Assembly: GCA_949358305.1 (NCBI GenBank)
Contig: OX442324.1
Location: 8,715,601 to 8,779,600, forward strand
DNA length: 64,000 nt
Direction of reading: 5' to 3'
DNA from: Strigamia acuminata
Taxonomy: Eukaryota > Arthropoda > Chilopoda > Geophilomorpha > Linotaeniidae
Shown here: positions 10,178 through 20,383 of the stretch, in pieces
Layout of the letters: every line of letters starts with the position of its first letter
How positions within the stretch are numbered: position 1 is the first letter of the stretch
Made by a program: the position numbers and the translations under genes
Notes under the pieces: generated by a model
The model's input: the letters and a program-made list of their open reading frames with translations, nothing else
The model's database searches: none
Told to the model about the DNA's origin: nothing

Positions 10178-11359
10178 ACCCAGGTGTAAGTGGTCACTTC
10201 TTTTCAGTGTGTAATCAAATGTTTATTTCAAGTTTTTCAGGTTTAGTGTAATAAATAAATAAATTTGCACATGAGGGTTGAAAAATACACTGAGTTTACT
10301 TTAATTCAAAAAAAAAAAAACCAAAATAAACAAATAAACAAAAAAGTTATGACTGATTTCAGTTGAGTTATTTGACACAAGTGAAAGTGGTCACTGCACT
10401 ACTTGACTCATGTGAAAGTGGTCAAGTCATTTTAATATTTTGTAACATCTTCTTTAGCATTAATTACTGCCTGAATACGGTCTGGCATGGTTTCTATTAG
10501 TTCTTGACAATATTCTGGAGTGATCGAGCCCCACAGGCCAAGTCAAAACCTAAATGTGATGGGTTTGAAAACTGAGCAATTGACTTGACTTTATGTTTAG
10601 AATCATTTTCCTGCTGAAATACCCATTTCAAAGCCAGTTTATCACCTGCAAATTGAAGCATAACAATCCTTCAACACTTTTTTATAAGTATATTGGTCTG
10701 TGAAACCCTTAATTTAATGTTGTGGACCGATACACATACAGGAAACCATCCCCAAGCCATTTTACTATTGGGATGGCTTGGGGATGGTTTCCTCTATGTG
10801 TATCGGTTCACAACATTAAATTAAGGGTTTCACAGACCAGTATACTTATAAAAAAGTGTTGAAGGATTGTTATGCTTCAATTTGCAGGTGATAAACTGCT
10901 TTGAAATGGATTTTTCAGCAGGAAAATGATTCTAAACATAAAGTCAAGTCAATTGCTCAGTTTTCAAACCCATCACATTTAGGTTTTGACTTGGCCTGTG
11001 GGGCTCGATCACTCCAGAATATTGTCAAGAACTAATAAAAACCATGACAGACCGTATTCAGGCAGTAATTAATGCTAAAGGAGATGTTACAAAATATTAA
11101 AATGACTTGACCACTTTCACATGAGTCAAGTAGTGCAGTGACCACTTTCATTTGTGGCAAGTGACACAACTGAAATCAGTCATAACATTTTTGTTTATAT
11201 GTTTATTTTGGTTTTTTTTTTTTGAATTAAAGTAAATTCAGTGTATTTTTCAACCCTCATGTGCAAATTTATTTATTTATTTCACTAAACCTGAAAAACT
11301 TGAAATAAACATTTTGATTACACACTGAAACGAGGTGACCACTTACACCTGGGTTTGAG
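10173..11359. mobile_element. Tc1-type fold-back element (long palindrome)
   Basis: Two arms of about 587 bp (10173-10760 and 10773-11359) are near-perfect inverted copies around a 12-base loop. The element is flanked by TA (10171-10172 and 11360-11361), the Tc1/mariner target duplication. Outer ends read CTCAAACCCAGGTGTAAGTG. Each arm carries the 3' end of a Tc1-like transposase gene: a stretch ending QAVINAKGDVTKY and then a stop is read outward on the plus strand before 11100 and on the minus strand after 10436. It is non-autonomous and inserted in the D block frame. Confidence 0.85.
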
Positions 11360-11597
11360 TAGTATGCACTGCCTGTCCGTTAAAGACATTCTGTCCATGT
11401 GTTTCCATCTTCAATTGTGCCTTGTGTGTGTCATCCATTGTCTGCTTGTTGCAGGCATGCACATTGTCTGTTAAAAACCTTCTTATTGCATAAAACACTG
11501 TATGCACAAAATTAGCACTAAACAACCACACCAAACTCACTAATAAATTTAGTGAAGGCACAAAACACATTGCTTCAATTATTTGTAGCACTTTCAC
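11343..11597 (-). CDS. D block upstream frame, N-terminal part
   Basis: Starts with ATG at 11597, about 90 bases after the leader hairpin, as gag does in family B. The first 45 residues are strongly hydrophobic (LNLLVSLVWLFSANFV) and could be a signal anchor or membrane segment, which is unusual for a copia Gag. The real reading frame continues past the fold-back insertion at 11360 into 10170-9443; the last codons before the stop are read from the fold-back itself. No known domain is seen. Confidence 0.4.
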   Translation of the reverse strand: MKVLQIIEAMCFVPSLNLLVSLVWLFSANFVHTVFYAIRRFLTDNVHACNKQTMDDTHKAQLKMETHGQNVFNGQAVHTTQTQV

Positions 11598-13925
11598 AAA
11601 TTAACACTTTTCCACTTTGGAAAATTCACAAAAACAATTTCCCCTCCAAAAATAAGGCGAAAATACAAAACTTCCCGTGGGCTAATCTCACTAAGTGAGA
11701 TGATAAACTCCACACAGTATCCCTCGAGTTCCGACCGGACTCCTAGGACCGCGGGACACTCGGTGGCCAGGGAAAGCCTGTGTGGAAATAGGATCTTGCT
11801 ACTCGACTGAGTAAAGGGCAAGAAACAAACAAAAGGACCCCAAAACAAAACCTTAAATAACTATACAAAGTTTCACGACAACCCCGAAAATAAACAATAA
11901 TACACTGCTGGCAAGCTGTCGTTGAAATTGCGGGACGTTTGCGTCGCAAATCCCGCGAAGACGTCGCTGAAACGTTGTCCAAATACGCTGACTTTCACTT
12001 CTTCCCCCCTCTCCCTCCAATGGAAGAAGTTGACTTTCACTTGTGCACCTGGCACAAGACTTTACCGGTCCCTTCGTTGCACAGATACCCGTCCCGGGCT
12101 AATCCGAGATCGGCGAATCTCAATTCGCACGTTGCGTGCGCCAAATGCTTGCAAAAATCGAAATGTCCTCGAAAAATTCCGTAACGTCGCTAAAACGTTG
12201 GTTGCACACTCGTAGAACGTCTACGCGACGTAATTCCACGCTGAGATAATCCCACGACGAGCTGTGAAAGATCCTCGTTCGTTTTCACCAGACTGGCATG
12301 AACGGCGCCATCTTGGATTCGGCTGCACCGCACATCTCGGTGAAAAAACAACAAAATTAATAATAAATCGACCAAATAAATGTTCCTACTGTCGCTAGGC
12401 AATCTTATCGTGTTCCTACACGATTCCACAGTCGAATCTCGGTGATTTTCTGCGAATTTCGACGCACTATCGTCGAATGCGACGTCGCTCGCTCGTTGCG
12501 TGTCTCGTCGCTCCAAATCGCCGGAATAACCAATTCAAACCGCTCGTTTGTCGTGTCCCGGACACGAGATGATTCTCTATCCACCGATACACGTTTCCTA
12601 AACGTTTTCCAAATCGATGGGCACGTATTTAAAACATGCGTCGTGCTTCAAAACGATCACAAATCGCTGCACTCGTTGCCGCCGAAAATGTTGGTCTATA
12701 GGACCGTGAGATATTATCGATGTGATATAGGATCACATTTGAACTGTTTATTTCATTTATCTCGATGTATTTCCACATTTCATTTAATATTCGATATTGT
12801 TTATCTTTTCCCGTATTTATATACACTTGTTGTGTTTTTGCATGAAGTATCATGCAGGTCTTAATGCTTTGTTAAGCTTTACGGAATTTCTCAATTCCGT
12901 AACGCCAATTCACGACACCAGGTGTCGTCAGTGTACTTATCACCTTCCAATATGGCGGCGACCATCGTTTTGGCTCTCGCCCTTTTCATTTCACACTGTA
13001 ATGGACTCATTTGTGAGTATTCCCTTTTCATTAAATATGTTTTATGTTTTTAAGCACTTGTTTATCATTTGTCACGGCGTATAAGCGAATATCGCGGCCG
13101 TTTTATTTGTTTTTCGATTCCGACGTCGCCCACACGTTCGCACGAGTAGTGCGACGCCTTTGCGACGTTTTCGCCACGCTGCACTCGACGTTTCGAGTGG
13201 TTTTTGGTCGTTTTCCTCTGCTACCGACCTACAGAAAAATGCTCGTTTCCGACGAAAAACAATTCGATTTATTTCCAAACCGCTTCCTATCGCTTCCTGG
13301 GATCCTTATGTGGTCCCACGTTGTAATTTCCAGTGCTGAGAGACGTTAAAGCTGGCGAAAACACTCGTAATGTGTTGGCGAAAGATGTTCGCGCACGTCG
13401 CCGGTCAAAAATCCTCGTTTTGACCAAAAATTGTCTTCGAATCAACTCGAAACCGCTTCCAAACGATCCGCCGTGCCTTTTTGCACCAAAACGATGCCAA
13501 ATCCAGCGTTGTAAACCGCTGGGCGACCTGGAGACAGTCTAAACACGGCCACTTCTGAAAATCACACTGGGCGCCGCCATTTTGGAAATGTCCGTGGGTG
13601 AAGCACTTGATGTGGTCATTTTACTAAAAATGCACCGTGATAAATTCGACAAACTATATAATTCAGTTCTTACGGTCGTATCAATGCTTTCCCTCAACGT
13701 TTCGGCACTCAAATCCGCGAAAATTTCGTTCGAAATCACTTCTTCCGTTTCGACGGGAGATCGTCGTCACTCGATGCCCAAGAAGGCGTCCCCGCTTCGG
13801 CCCGCGTGTCCGTGAATTCCCGTGCTTTTCGCAACTTCGCGAAAATGAAGTGAAACGACTTCCTACTCACTGTCGACCCAATAGAAGTTGTTACAACGTT
13901 GTCCTAACGTTGTAAACCACCCTCT
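11598..13925 (-). other. Leader of the inverted D block, CpG-rich, no gene
   Basis: About 2.3 kb between the inverted primer-binding site (13920-13935) and the ATG at 11597. It parallels the B leader near gag: a perfect hairpin ATCTCA-CTAAG-TGAGAT at 11685-11701 followed by similar flanks. Several short open frames on both strands lack any signature and are not called. The primer-binding site here reads TGGTAGCAGAGGGTGG, preceded by only four bases of the D LTR end. Confidence 0.5.
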
Positions 13926-13935
13926 GCTACCATTA

Positions 13936-14180
13936 TTTTGGCAAAAGCAACTGGAAACCTCGAGGGAAAACTTCGAATTCGGCAGGGATTCAGCGTGGCA
14001 CGTGTTTTACTTGTGGCGGAACAGGCCACTTCGCTCGCGAATGCCCCTCACCGCCTAAACAAGGAACATTTTCCTCTAATGTCAACTCACCTGCCCAGCC
14101 GAAACGTGGGGGTGGTCGTGGCAAAGGACGAGGAAACAGCCAGCAAAGGGCCAATCTTACCCAAATATTTTCGTTTGAAG
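13936..14180 (+). pseudogene. Fragment of copia B gag (zinc knuckle region), chimeric
   Basis: This plus-strand fragment matches B1/B3 gag around the CCHC knuckle CFTCGGTGHFAREC and the RGGGRGKGRG tail. It starts abruptly after the inverted D leader and ends by switching to the LTR B end within a shared stretch GTTTGAAGA (both parents contain it). It keeps CAG where B1 has a TAG stop at 18657-18659. It has no start and no continuation, and looks like the product of template switching. Confidence 0.75.
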
Positions 14181-14190
14181 AATCGCCAGG

Positions 14191-14603
14191 AAGCTGATTT
14201 AAACGGGGCGCGAAACCGACAAGCGTGCGCCATCTTTAATTCGTGAGAAAGTAAGAGACAGTACACAGTTAGAGGCTATCTTGCACTCTCCAACAATATA
14301 GGATAAATCATTGCTGTGTTTTCAATGATTTGTCCTTTATTTATAATCAATAAACAATAAAAAAACGATAAAACACAAATCGCTTTTCCAAGCAGACGAC
14401 ATCAGGGACGTGTGCTGTAAAGAAGAGAACATTCAACCGCGGTACGTAACAAGCATTGATAAAAATCATTATCGGTTGAATACTGGATCGGGACATTAAT
14501 TTACAACACACTTGTTACACATACTCGGAAATTGTGTAACCAATAAATCACGCAACACAGAAACAAATGTTTAGGCACCACAAAATGGGTTTGCAACCCA
14601 ACA
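14191..14603 (-). repeat. 3' LTR of B1, truncated
   Basis: Minus-strand LTR B starting TGTTGGG at 14603. It lacks the last 60 or so bases of the LTR, which are replaced by about 20 bases of the LTR end in the opposite orientation (14170-14190). Against 26541-27012 it also lacks an 18-base stretch near 14337. The polypurine tract (AAAGGGGGATT on the minus strand) lies at 14604-14618. Confidence 0.8.
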
Positions 14604-14621
14604 AATCCCCCTTTGCCTAAA

Positions 14622-17600
14622 CTATTTATTTACGACAAAAATGTGTTCGCAAAGAGTGTTTAACCTTGGTTTCGCTAACCATTTGGATAAAACATCCGCC
14701 ACGTTCAAAACCCCTGCGATATGCTTAATAGAGAACGTGCTCTTCTCGAACCAATCACGGACGAAATGCAATTTGACATCTATATGCTTGTTAGCACGGT
14801 TCTCTATTCTATTCTTTGTGTACTGGATCGCCGGCATAGAGTCGGCGTACACGCACGGGGTTGCTCGATCAACGCAGAACATAATGTCTGCGTCGTACAG
14901 CCGATGAAGCCATATAATATCCTTCACCCCATCGACCACGGCCAGAAATTCACTCTCCATGATCGACAGGGAGGTCATCGTCTGCTTATGGCAGTTCCAC
15001 GAGATCGGAACTCCCCCTAGATATACTATATGGCCCCCAAAGCTCCTCCTTTTGTCTTGGTCCAGGGCAAAGGACACGTCAGTGTAGACTGTGAGTGAAT
15101 CGTTCTTGCAATTCGATAAATCAATGGCGTAGTCGGGTGTTTTTCCCAAATATCGCAAAATTTGCATTAGCATGCCCACATGACGCGCAGAATGAGTTTC
15201 GTTATATTGCGAGAGGGCAATGACCGAGAATAAAATATCAGGCCTTGTCCTGCTCGCAACAAACAGAAGACTTCCGACCAAGTTCCTGTACGGAAATGAG
15301 GTGTTAACCTGCTCACCAACTTTGACCTTTTGGATCATCGTACCCGGGGTCCCCGGGACTTTCACGCGGTGACACGGATCCACTCCGTACATTTTACACA
15401 ACTTCTCTATGTACCTTCTCTGGTGAATTCGGATTCGCCCCCCCGATCTGTCGAACTCGATACCCAACAATAGGGTCACCGGACCTAAGTCGACAATGTC
15501 GAAGAAACTTCGAATCCATTTGAGAACGCATTTCTCAACGTAATCGTCTCTTGAGAAGAGAACAATGTCGTCCACGTAAAAGACGATTACGGCCTCGTTG
15601 TCCAGAGAATAGACACAATTTAATCCCAACATCGGTACAAATCCCAGTTGGAGCAGACGGTCGTGAAGTACCTGGTACCACATTCGTCCGCTCTGATGCA
15701 GACCATATAAAGCCTTCAGCAGCATCCAACATTTATGTCGGTTCTTCGATGTTCTGTAGCCCTTGGGGACTTCACAATATTGCACTGTATCGAGGTCGCC
15801 ATAGAGGTAGGCGGCCTTGATATCGATGTGCACGTCGCGCCAGCCCTTAAGCACTACCAAAGTGCAGAAAAAGACGATTACGAGGACGAAGTTGACAACT
15901 GGAGAAAATACTTCAGTAAAGTCAATCCCGGGCCTCTGTTTAAATCCCTGGGCCACTAAACGAGCTCGATAACGTCTAATGACTCCAGTATGGTCGCGCT
16001 TCATTTTATATATCCATTTTGTCCCCAAAAGCTGTACGTCTTTAGGCTTGTCAATTTCGCGATAGACTTCTCGCTCATCGAAAATATCTATTTCATCCTT
16101 CATGGCCCCTTCCCAATAGGGTTTGTTGATGCCCCCAATCGCCTCCTCGTAGGTGTCAGGCTCAACTGCGCAAAACCCCGCAAAAGGTAAGGGCTTTTCA
16201 CTGTCAGAGGTTTTGAAATCGAACAAGCTCGGGTCATATGCGAAACCCTCCCCGTCGCACCATCGCGCAACATCTGTTCGACTTCTCAATTTATCCTCAT
16301 TGGGTGAGAAATAGACTACATCAACTTTTCCCGCAGTTGCCCCGGCTTTACGGACTGACGCAACCCGTCTCCACTTAGTCATGTCCAGTGGCAGCAACAT
16401 TGGGTCTGGGGTTTCTTTCACTTTACCCCTTTTGCCCGAACCGCGACGGGCTTGTATTCCCGGAGGAAGTTCGACTTCCTCATCGTCTTCGGGATAAACG
16501 TTGAAAAATTCTCCATCATCCCCCTTCGCCCCCCCAATTTCTTCAATCGGATTATCCCCACCACGTTCATCGTCCCCAACCAAATCCTCTGCAGTAGTTT
16601 CCACTGCAGGCAGTTGTGTCGCCTGCTTGACCTGTGGTCTCAATTCAGGCCTAAAAGCGGGCTTTGGGGTTGTGGGTAATGCAGGTTTTGCTTTCGGAGC
16701 AGGGGGTTGGGCAGGAGGTTGAGCAGGAGGTGGGACAACAACCACTTCCTGAACCTCTTCTTCAGCTTCTTCGGCAGGGGCAATGGAATCATCATCGTCG
16801 TCTTCGGTTTCAGAAGGAGAACCTGCAAAATATTCAGGTTCCTTATGTCCACTTTGTGGATGGTGCAATCTCTTGCCCACTTCATACCAAAAAGAATCCT
16901 CAAAAATTCGGACATGTTTAGACGCAAACACTTGATTCCGTATGGGATCCCAGATCCTGTAGCCCCTTGTGGATATTGCATATCCAATCAATGCTCCCGC
17001 CCATGCCCTCCCTTCCAGCTTGCCCTTGCGAACTTGGGACGGGATATGGACGAAAGTCTTTGATCCAATACATTTAATATGGCGTAGGGACAATTTCTTG
17101 TCGAAAAATACTGTGTAAGGGGTTTTCCCCTCAATCCCCGCATGTGGAAACCTGTTTTTCAAGTATACGACTGTCGTCGCCAATTCAGCCCAAAGGGGAT
17201 AGGGGAAACTGTTCTCGATCATTAGAGCCCTAACCCCGCTAACAATGGTACGGTTGGCCCTTTCGGCCACGGAATTCATTTCCGGAGAGTATGCGTTTGT
17301 GCGAATGCACTTCAATCCAATTTTCGACGCATAATCATCCCAATTCCTGGAAATGAACTCCCCGCCATTGTCTGTTTTGATACATTTCACTTTCTTGCCC
17401 GTTGTTCGTTCTATTTCCGTCAACCAACGTTTGAAATGACCCAAAACTTCCCCCTTGGTCTTCATCGTAATTATCCACATATAACGTGAATAGTCATCAA
17501 CTAGGATGAAGTAAAAATTGGCCCCACCCAAGGATGTCTTCTGTGATGCTCCCCACACGTCCATGTGGACGAGGGACAAAATCTCTTTTGTAGAGATAGC

Positions 17601-18560
17601 AATAATAGGGGGAAAACTTGCCCTCATGCTCTTCGCACGCGCGCATGCGTCGCATGTTGACAAATTTCTGTCTGAAATGCTAATCCCGAAAACATCTTCC
17701 AGTTTCTCCAAATGGGAGATGCTCTTAGCATTCAGATGCCCCATCCTCGAGTGCCATGTGTCCATGGTCTGTGGCTGTTCTTTGTTTTTCACTGTTACTT
17801 TGGTCAAATCCCCATTAACTTTCGCATTCGCATTTGCTTGGGGAGTATTCGCAGAAGGTATTTGAACCTCATTTCCCGTCTTTGTTAAAGTAATCGCCGC
17901 AGGCGCGTTCATCTTAGCTGTTTCGCTCACTTGCGCAATTAAATTAGGTGCGGATTTTCCCTTATCCGACTTGCTCGAACTGTTTAGTAAAGCGGACTTA
18001 TAATTAAGCATGGTTAGTAACGGTTGTACAAATTTTTCATCCTTTACAGATGACTTGATCAAGTCGAGGACAGCAGCTGCATTCTGGTGCGCAGTTAATG
18101 CAGCTGTGTTTACATTCTTAGCCTCGATACGGCAGCTGACTTTATACAGCCTATCGCTTGTTCTAACTGCCGTGATCGATGGCTCCTCGATCTTGTTCAT
18201 ATAAATCGATATTTTCCCATTCTTGACAAATGTGCACAACCCCGCTTCGTCGGTGCGCCCTAGCGAGATTAGATTCTTGCGGAAATTCGGCGCATAATAA
18301 ACGTTTTCCAGAGTTATTTTCCTTTGTTTGTTTCCATAAAGTGAGGTAAGAACAATGCTGCCGACCCCTTCAATCTTCGATTTTCCTTCCCCTTGTAACA
18401 CACTGAAATTGGATAAAGGCTTATAATCGGAGAACCAGTTCCGGTTGAAGGAAAAGTGGTCGGTCGCTCCTGTGTCCACGTACCACTGCGAGTCGAATTG
18501 TCCGTGCGACACAAGAGACAACGGTTGCGCAGGGGCCTCGTCCAAGACTGCAGAATACAA
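14622..18560 (-). CDS. pol: Copia B1 Pol: protease, integrase, MBD-like, RT, RNase H
   Basis: 1312 codons without interruption. Protease DTGA at residues 29-32; pre-integrase WHSRMGH from about 263 with CDAC; integrase D in MDVWGA (about 334), D in KTDNGGEF (about 397), E in NSVAERANR (about 433). An acidic and proline-rich linker follows. A methyl-CpG-binding-like domain lies at about 729-782 (16210-16376). Then RT with YVDD near 993 and RNase H with YTD near 1160 and MESEF near 1200, ending at KWLAKPRL. In copia elements Gag and Pol form one polyprotein, so translation would normally enter from gag; here that is blocked by a TAG at 18657-18659 and a gag deletion. The pol part itself looks intact. 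Confidence 0.9.
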   Translation of the reverse strand: MYSAVLDEAPAQPLSLVSHGQFDSQWYVDTGATDHFSFNRNWFSDYKPLSNFSVLQGEGKSKIEGVGSIVLTSLYGNKQRKITLENVYYAPNFRKNLISLGRTDEAGLCTFVKNGKISIYMNKIEEPSITAVRTSDRLYKVSCRIEAKNVNTAALTAHQNAAAVLDLIKSSVKDEKFVQPLLTMLNYKSALLNSSSKSDKGKSAPNLIAQVSETAKMNAPAAITLTKTGNEVQIPSANTPQANANAKVNGDLTKVTVKNKEQPQTMDTWHSRMGHLNAKSISHLEKLEDVFGISISDRNLSTCDACARAKSMRASFPPIIAISTKEILSLVHMDVWGASQKTSLGGANFYFILVDDYSRYMWIITMKTKGEVLGHFKRWLTEIERTTGKKVKCIKTDNGGEFISRNWDDYASKIGLKCIRTNAYSPEMNSVAERANRTIVSGVRALMIENSFPYPLWAELATTVVYLKNRFPHAGIEGKTPYTVFFDKKLSLRHIKCIGSKTFVHIPSQVRKGKLEGRAWAGALIGYAISTRGYRIWDPIRNQVFASKHVRIFEDSFWYEVGKRLHHPQSGHKEPEYFAGSPSETEDDDDDSIAPAEEAEEEVQEVVVVPPPAQPPAQPPAPKAKPALPTTPKPAFRPELRPQVKQATQLPAVETTAEDLVGDDERGGDNPIEEIGGAKGDDGEFFNVYPEDDEEVELPPGIQARRGSGKRGKVKETPDPMLLPLDMTKWRRVASVRKAGATAGKVDVVYFSPNEDKLRSRTDVARWCDGEGFAYDPSLFDFKTSDSEKPLPFAGFCAVEPDTYEEAIGGINKPYWEGAMKDEIDIFDEREVYREIDKPKDVQLLGTKWIYKMKRDHTGVIRRYRARLVAQGFKQRPGIDFTEVFSPVVNFVLVIVFFCTLVVLKGWRDVHIDIKAAYLYGDLDTVQYCEVPKGYRTSKNRHKCWMLLKALYGLHQSGRMWYQVLHDRLLQLGFVPMLGLNCVYSLDNEAVIVFYVDDIVLFSRDDYVEKCVLKWIRSFFDIVDLGPVTLLLGIEFDRSGGRIRIHQRRYIEKLCKMYGVDPCHRVKVPGTPGTMIQKVKVGEQVNTSFPYRNLVGSLLFVASRTRPDILFSVIALSQYNETHSARHVGMLMQILRYLGKTPDYAIDLSNCKNDSLTVYTDVSFALDQDKRRSFGGHIVYLGGVPISWNCHKQTMTSLSIMESEFLAVVDGVKDIIWLHRLYDADIMFCVDRATPCVYADSMPAIQYTKNRIENRANKHIDVKLHFVRDWFEKSTFSIKHIAGVLNVADVLSKWLAKPRLNTLCEHIFVVNK
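16210..16376 (-). other. MBD-like domain encoded in B1 pol
   Basis: The segment begins KWRR and contains VRKAGATAG, VDVVYFSP, KLRS and SLFDF in the order and spacing of the methyl-CpG-binding domain. Compared with human MBD1, the stretch from Trp15 to Ser45 aligns without gaps. Arg22, Asp32, Arg44 and Ser45 are kept; Tyr34 is Val. B2 (28620-28786) and B3 (32705-32870) carry the same domain. Confidence 0.8.
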
Positions 18561-18656
18561 CGTATGCGGTTCGTCTTCAAACGCATGTATTTGGGTAAGA
18601 TTGGCCCTTTGCTGGCTGTTTCCTCGTCCTTTGCCACGACCACCCCCACGTTTCGG

Positions 18657-19449
18657 CTAGGCAGGTGAGTTGACATTAGAGGAAAATGTTCCTTGTTTAG
18701 GCGGTGAGGGGCATTCGCGGGCGAAGTGGCCTGTTCCGCCACAAGTAAAACACGTGCCACGCTGAATCCCTGCCGAATTCGAAGTTTTCTCTCTAGGTTT
18801 CCAGTTGCTTTTGCCAAAAAAAGCATTTGCGTTGTCCACTGCACTTGGTACGACGCCAAACTCGTTGTTCTGCTCATAAAGGCGATTGTATTCGCCAAGC
18901 AACCTATCTTTGACATTTTGGGCTGTGAACTCTGCATCGCCCCAGTGGTATGCAGTTTGCTTCACAGCTTCATATTGTGGGGGCAAAAGGTCCAAGTATT
19001 GAAATGCCAGGAACTCATCGGAGACTTCAATCTTCACATCTTTTAATTCTGTGACTTTTCGATCCACTCTTCCGGTGAAAACCAACATTTCTTCATTCTC
19101 TAGCAGTTTCAAATTGAGAAATTCGCGACGAAGACGAGCCCGACGTGCTCTCGTTGTCGGCTTTCAACGCCTCCCATACTTTTGCAGCAGTGGGGCAGGC
19201 AACGGCTATAACCTGTTGCGGTTCGGCGCAACTCATGCACAACGTAGACATGGCTTTGTCTTCCCGGACAGTAAATTCTCTTTTTTCCTTTGCCGTCGCT
19301 GTGTCCGGCAATTTCGGCTCTGTGCCGTTCACGTGGCCCCAGACACCGTTGTATTTGAGCAGAAGTTGAATCTGCACCGCCCATGTTGCATAGTTCGTGC
19401 CGTCGAGCTTCTTGACATCTTTATAGTCATCATGCCTATTAGAAGCCAT
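18657..19449 (-). pseudogene. gag: Copia B1 gag, broken
   Basis: ATG at 19449 opens MASNRHDDYKDVKKLDG, the UBN2-type copia Gag core. An 11-base deletion near 19160 (compared with B3, between short GC repeats) shifts the frame and gives a stop at 19093. The downstream part in the right frame holds the CCHC knuckle CFTCGGTGHFAREC (about 18720-18765). A TAG replaces CAG at 18657-18659 just before the protease region. It cannot give a complete Gag-Pol; B3 has the intact gag. Confidence 0.85.
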
Positions 19450-20059
19450 CGCGGAGACACAAAAACACTATTCCGGTGAAAATTGTGTGGAAAAATCACA
19501 ATTTCGGAAATTATTCCGCACTAACACTGCACAAAATATCACACACTTGCACAAATGTCACCCCCAAAAGTAAAGGCGAAATATACGCAACAACCCGGGG
19601 AATCTCAATAAGTGAGATTAGATAACCTTTGCTGGCAATTCCCCAACTCTTCCGATCGTAGCACCTAGGCTCGCGGGATGGTTGGGTGGCCGTGAATAAG
19701 CCCAGCAAAGAATACAGTGCCACGTGCCCGACTGGACGTAGGGTGGCACCGATACTAACAAGGGAAAAAACAAAAACCTTAAAACTATACAAAGTTTCAC
19801 GAGATAATAAATAAATATACACTGTCGGTGTGAAGGTGGCTTCCGTGATGAGATCCCACGCCGCAAAACGTTGATCCTGCACGGAAATGGGCTGACGTGC
19901 CTTCTCGTATGCGCACGTCGCACAAAACGAGGGAAAAATGACGGTATTTCACCTCGTCGCCGTCGAATTAACTCACACGCACGCCGGGGTGCTAATGTGA
20001 GGAGAATCCCTCTCAACTGGTGCACCCTGCGTGCAAAACCAGGGTTTCCTCTTGAAATC
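19450..20059 (-). other. B1 leader, gag-proximal half
   Basis: Untranslated leader continuing across element A from 25872. It holds the hairpin AATCTCA-ATAAG-TGAGATT at 19601-19619 and a longer stem (CTTTGCTGG with CCAGCAAAG, about 19627-19712). Both are also present in B3's leader. No gene is seen. Confidence 0.6.
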
Positions 20060-20365
20060 TGTTGAAATTGCTTGTATACTTGTGTTAATTGCATAGTTCT
20101 GCAGCAATGGTGTGGAAAAAGTCCAAAGTAAAAACACAGGTGTTTACAGGTATGAAATCAAACATAGAGTGAGTTTTATTTCTCAAGTCACATGACATGC
20201 CCACAGGTATACGACGCCACCTTATGGTGATAAATACAAACACATTTGTAAACATAATCACAGCTATTAGTTTTAGCCAAAAGCAAACATAAACAAAAGG
20301 TCACAATAAGTATAAAGTGTCACTGCTTGATAATACGATACAAATATATATACGATATTTCAACA
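20060..20365 (-). repeat. 3' LTR of element A
   Basis: 306 bp; sense strand begins TGTTGAAATATCG and ends AATTTCAACA. The minus-strand polypurine tract GAGGGGGCCGAT abuts it at 20366-20377. Confidence 0.9.
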
Positions 20366-20383
20366 ATCGGCCCCCTCGTAATA

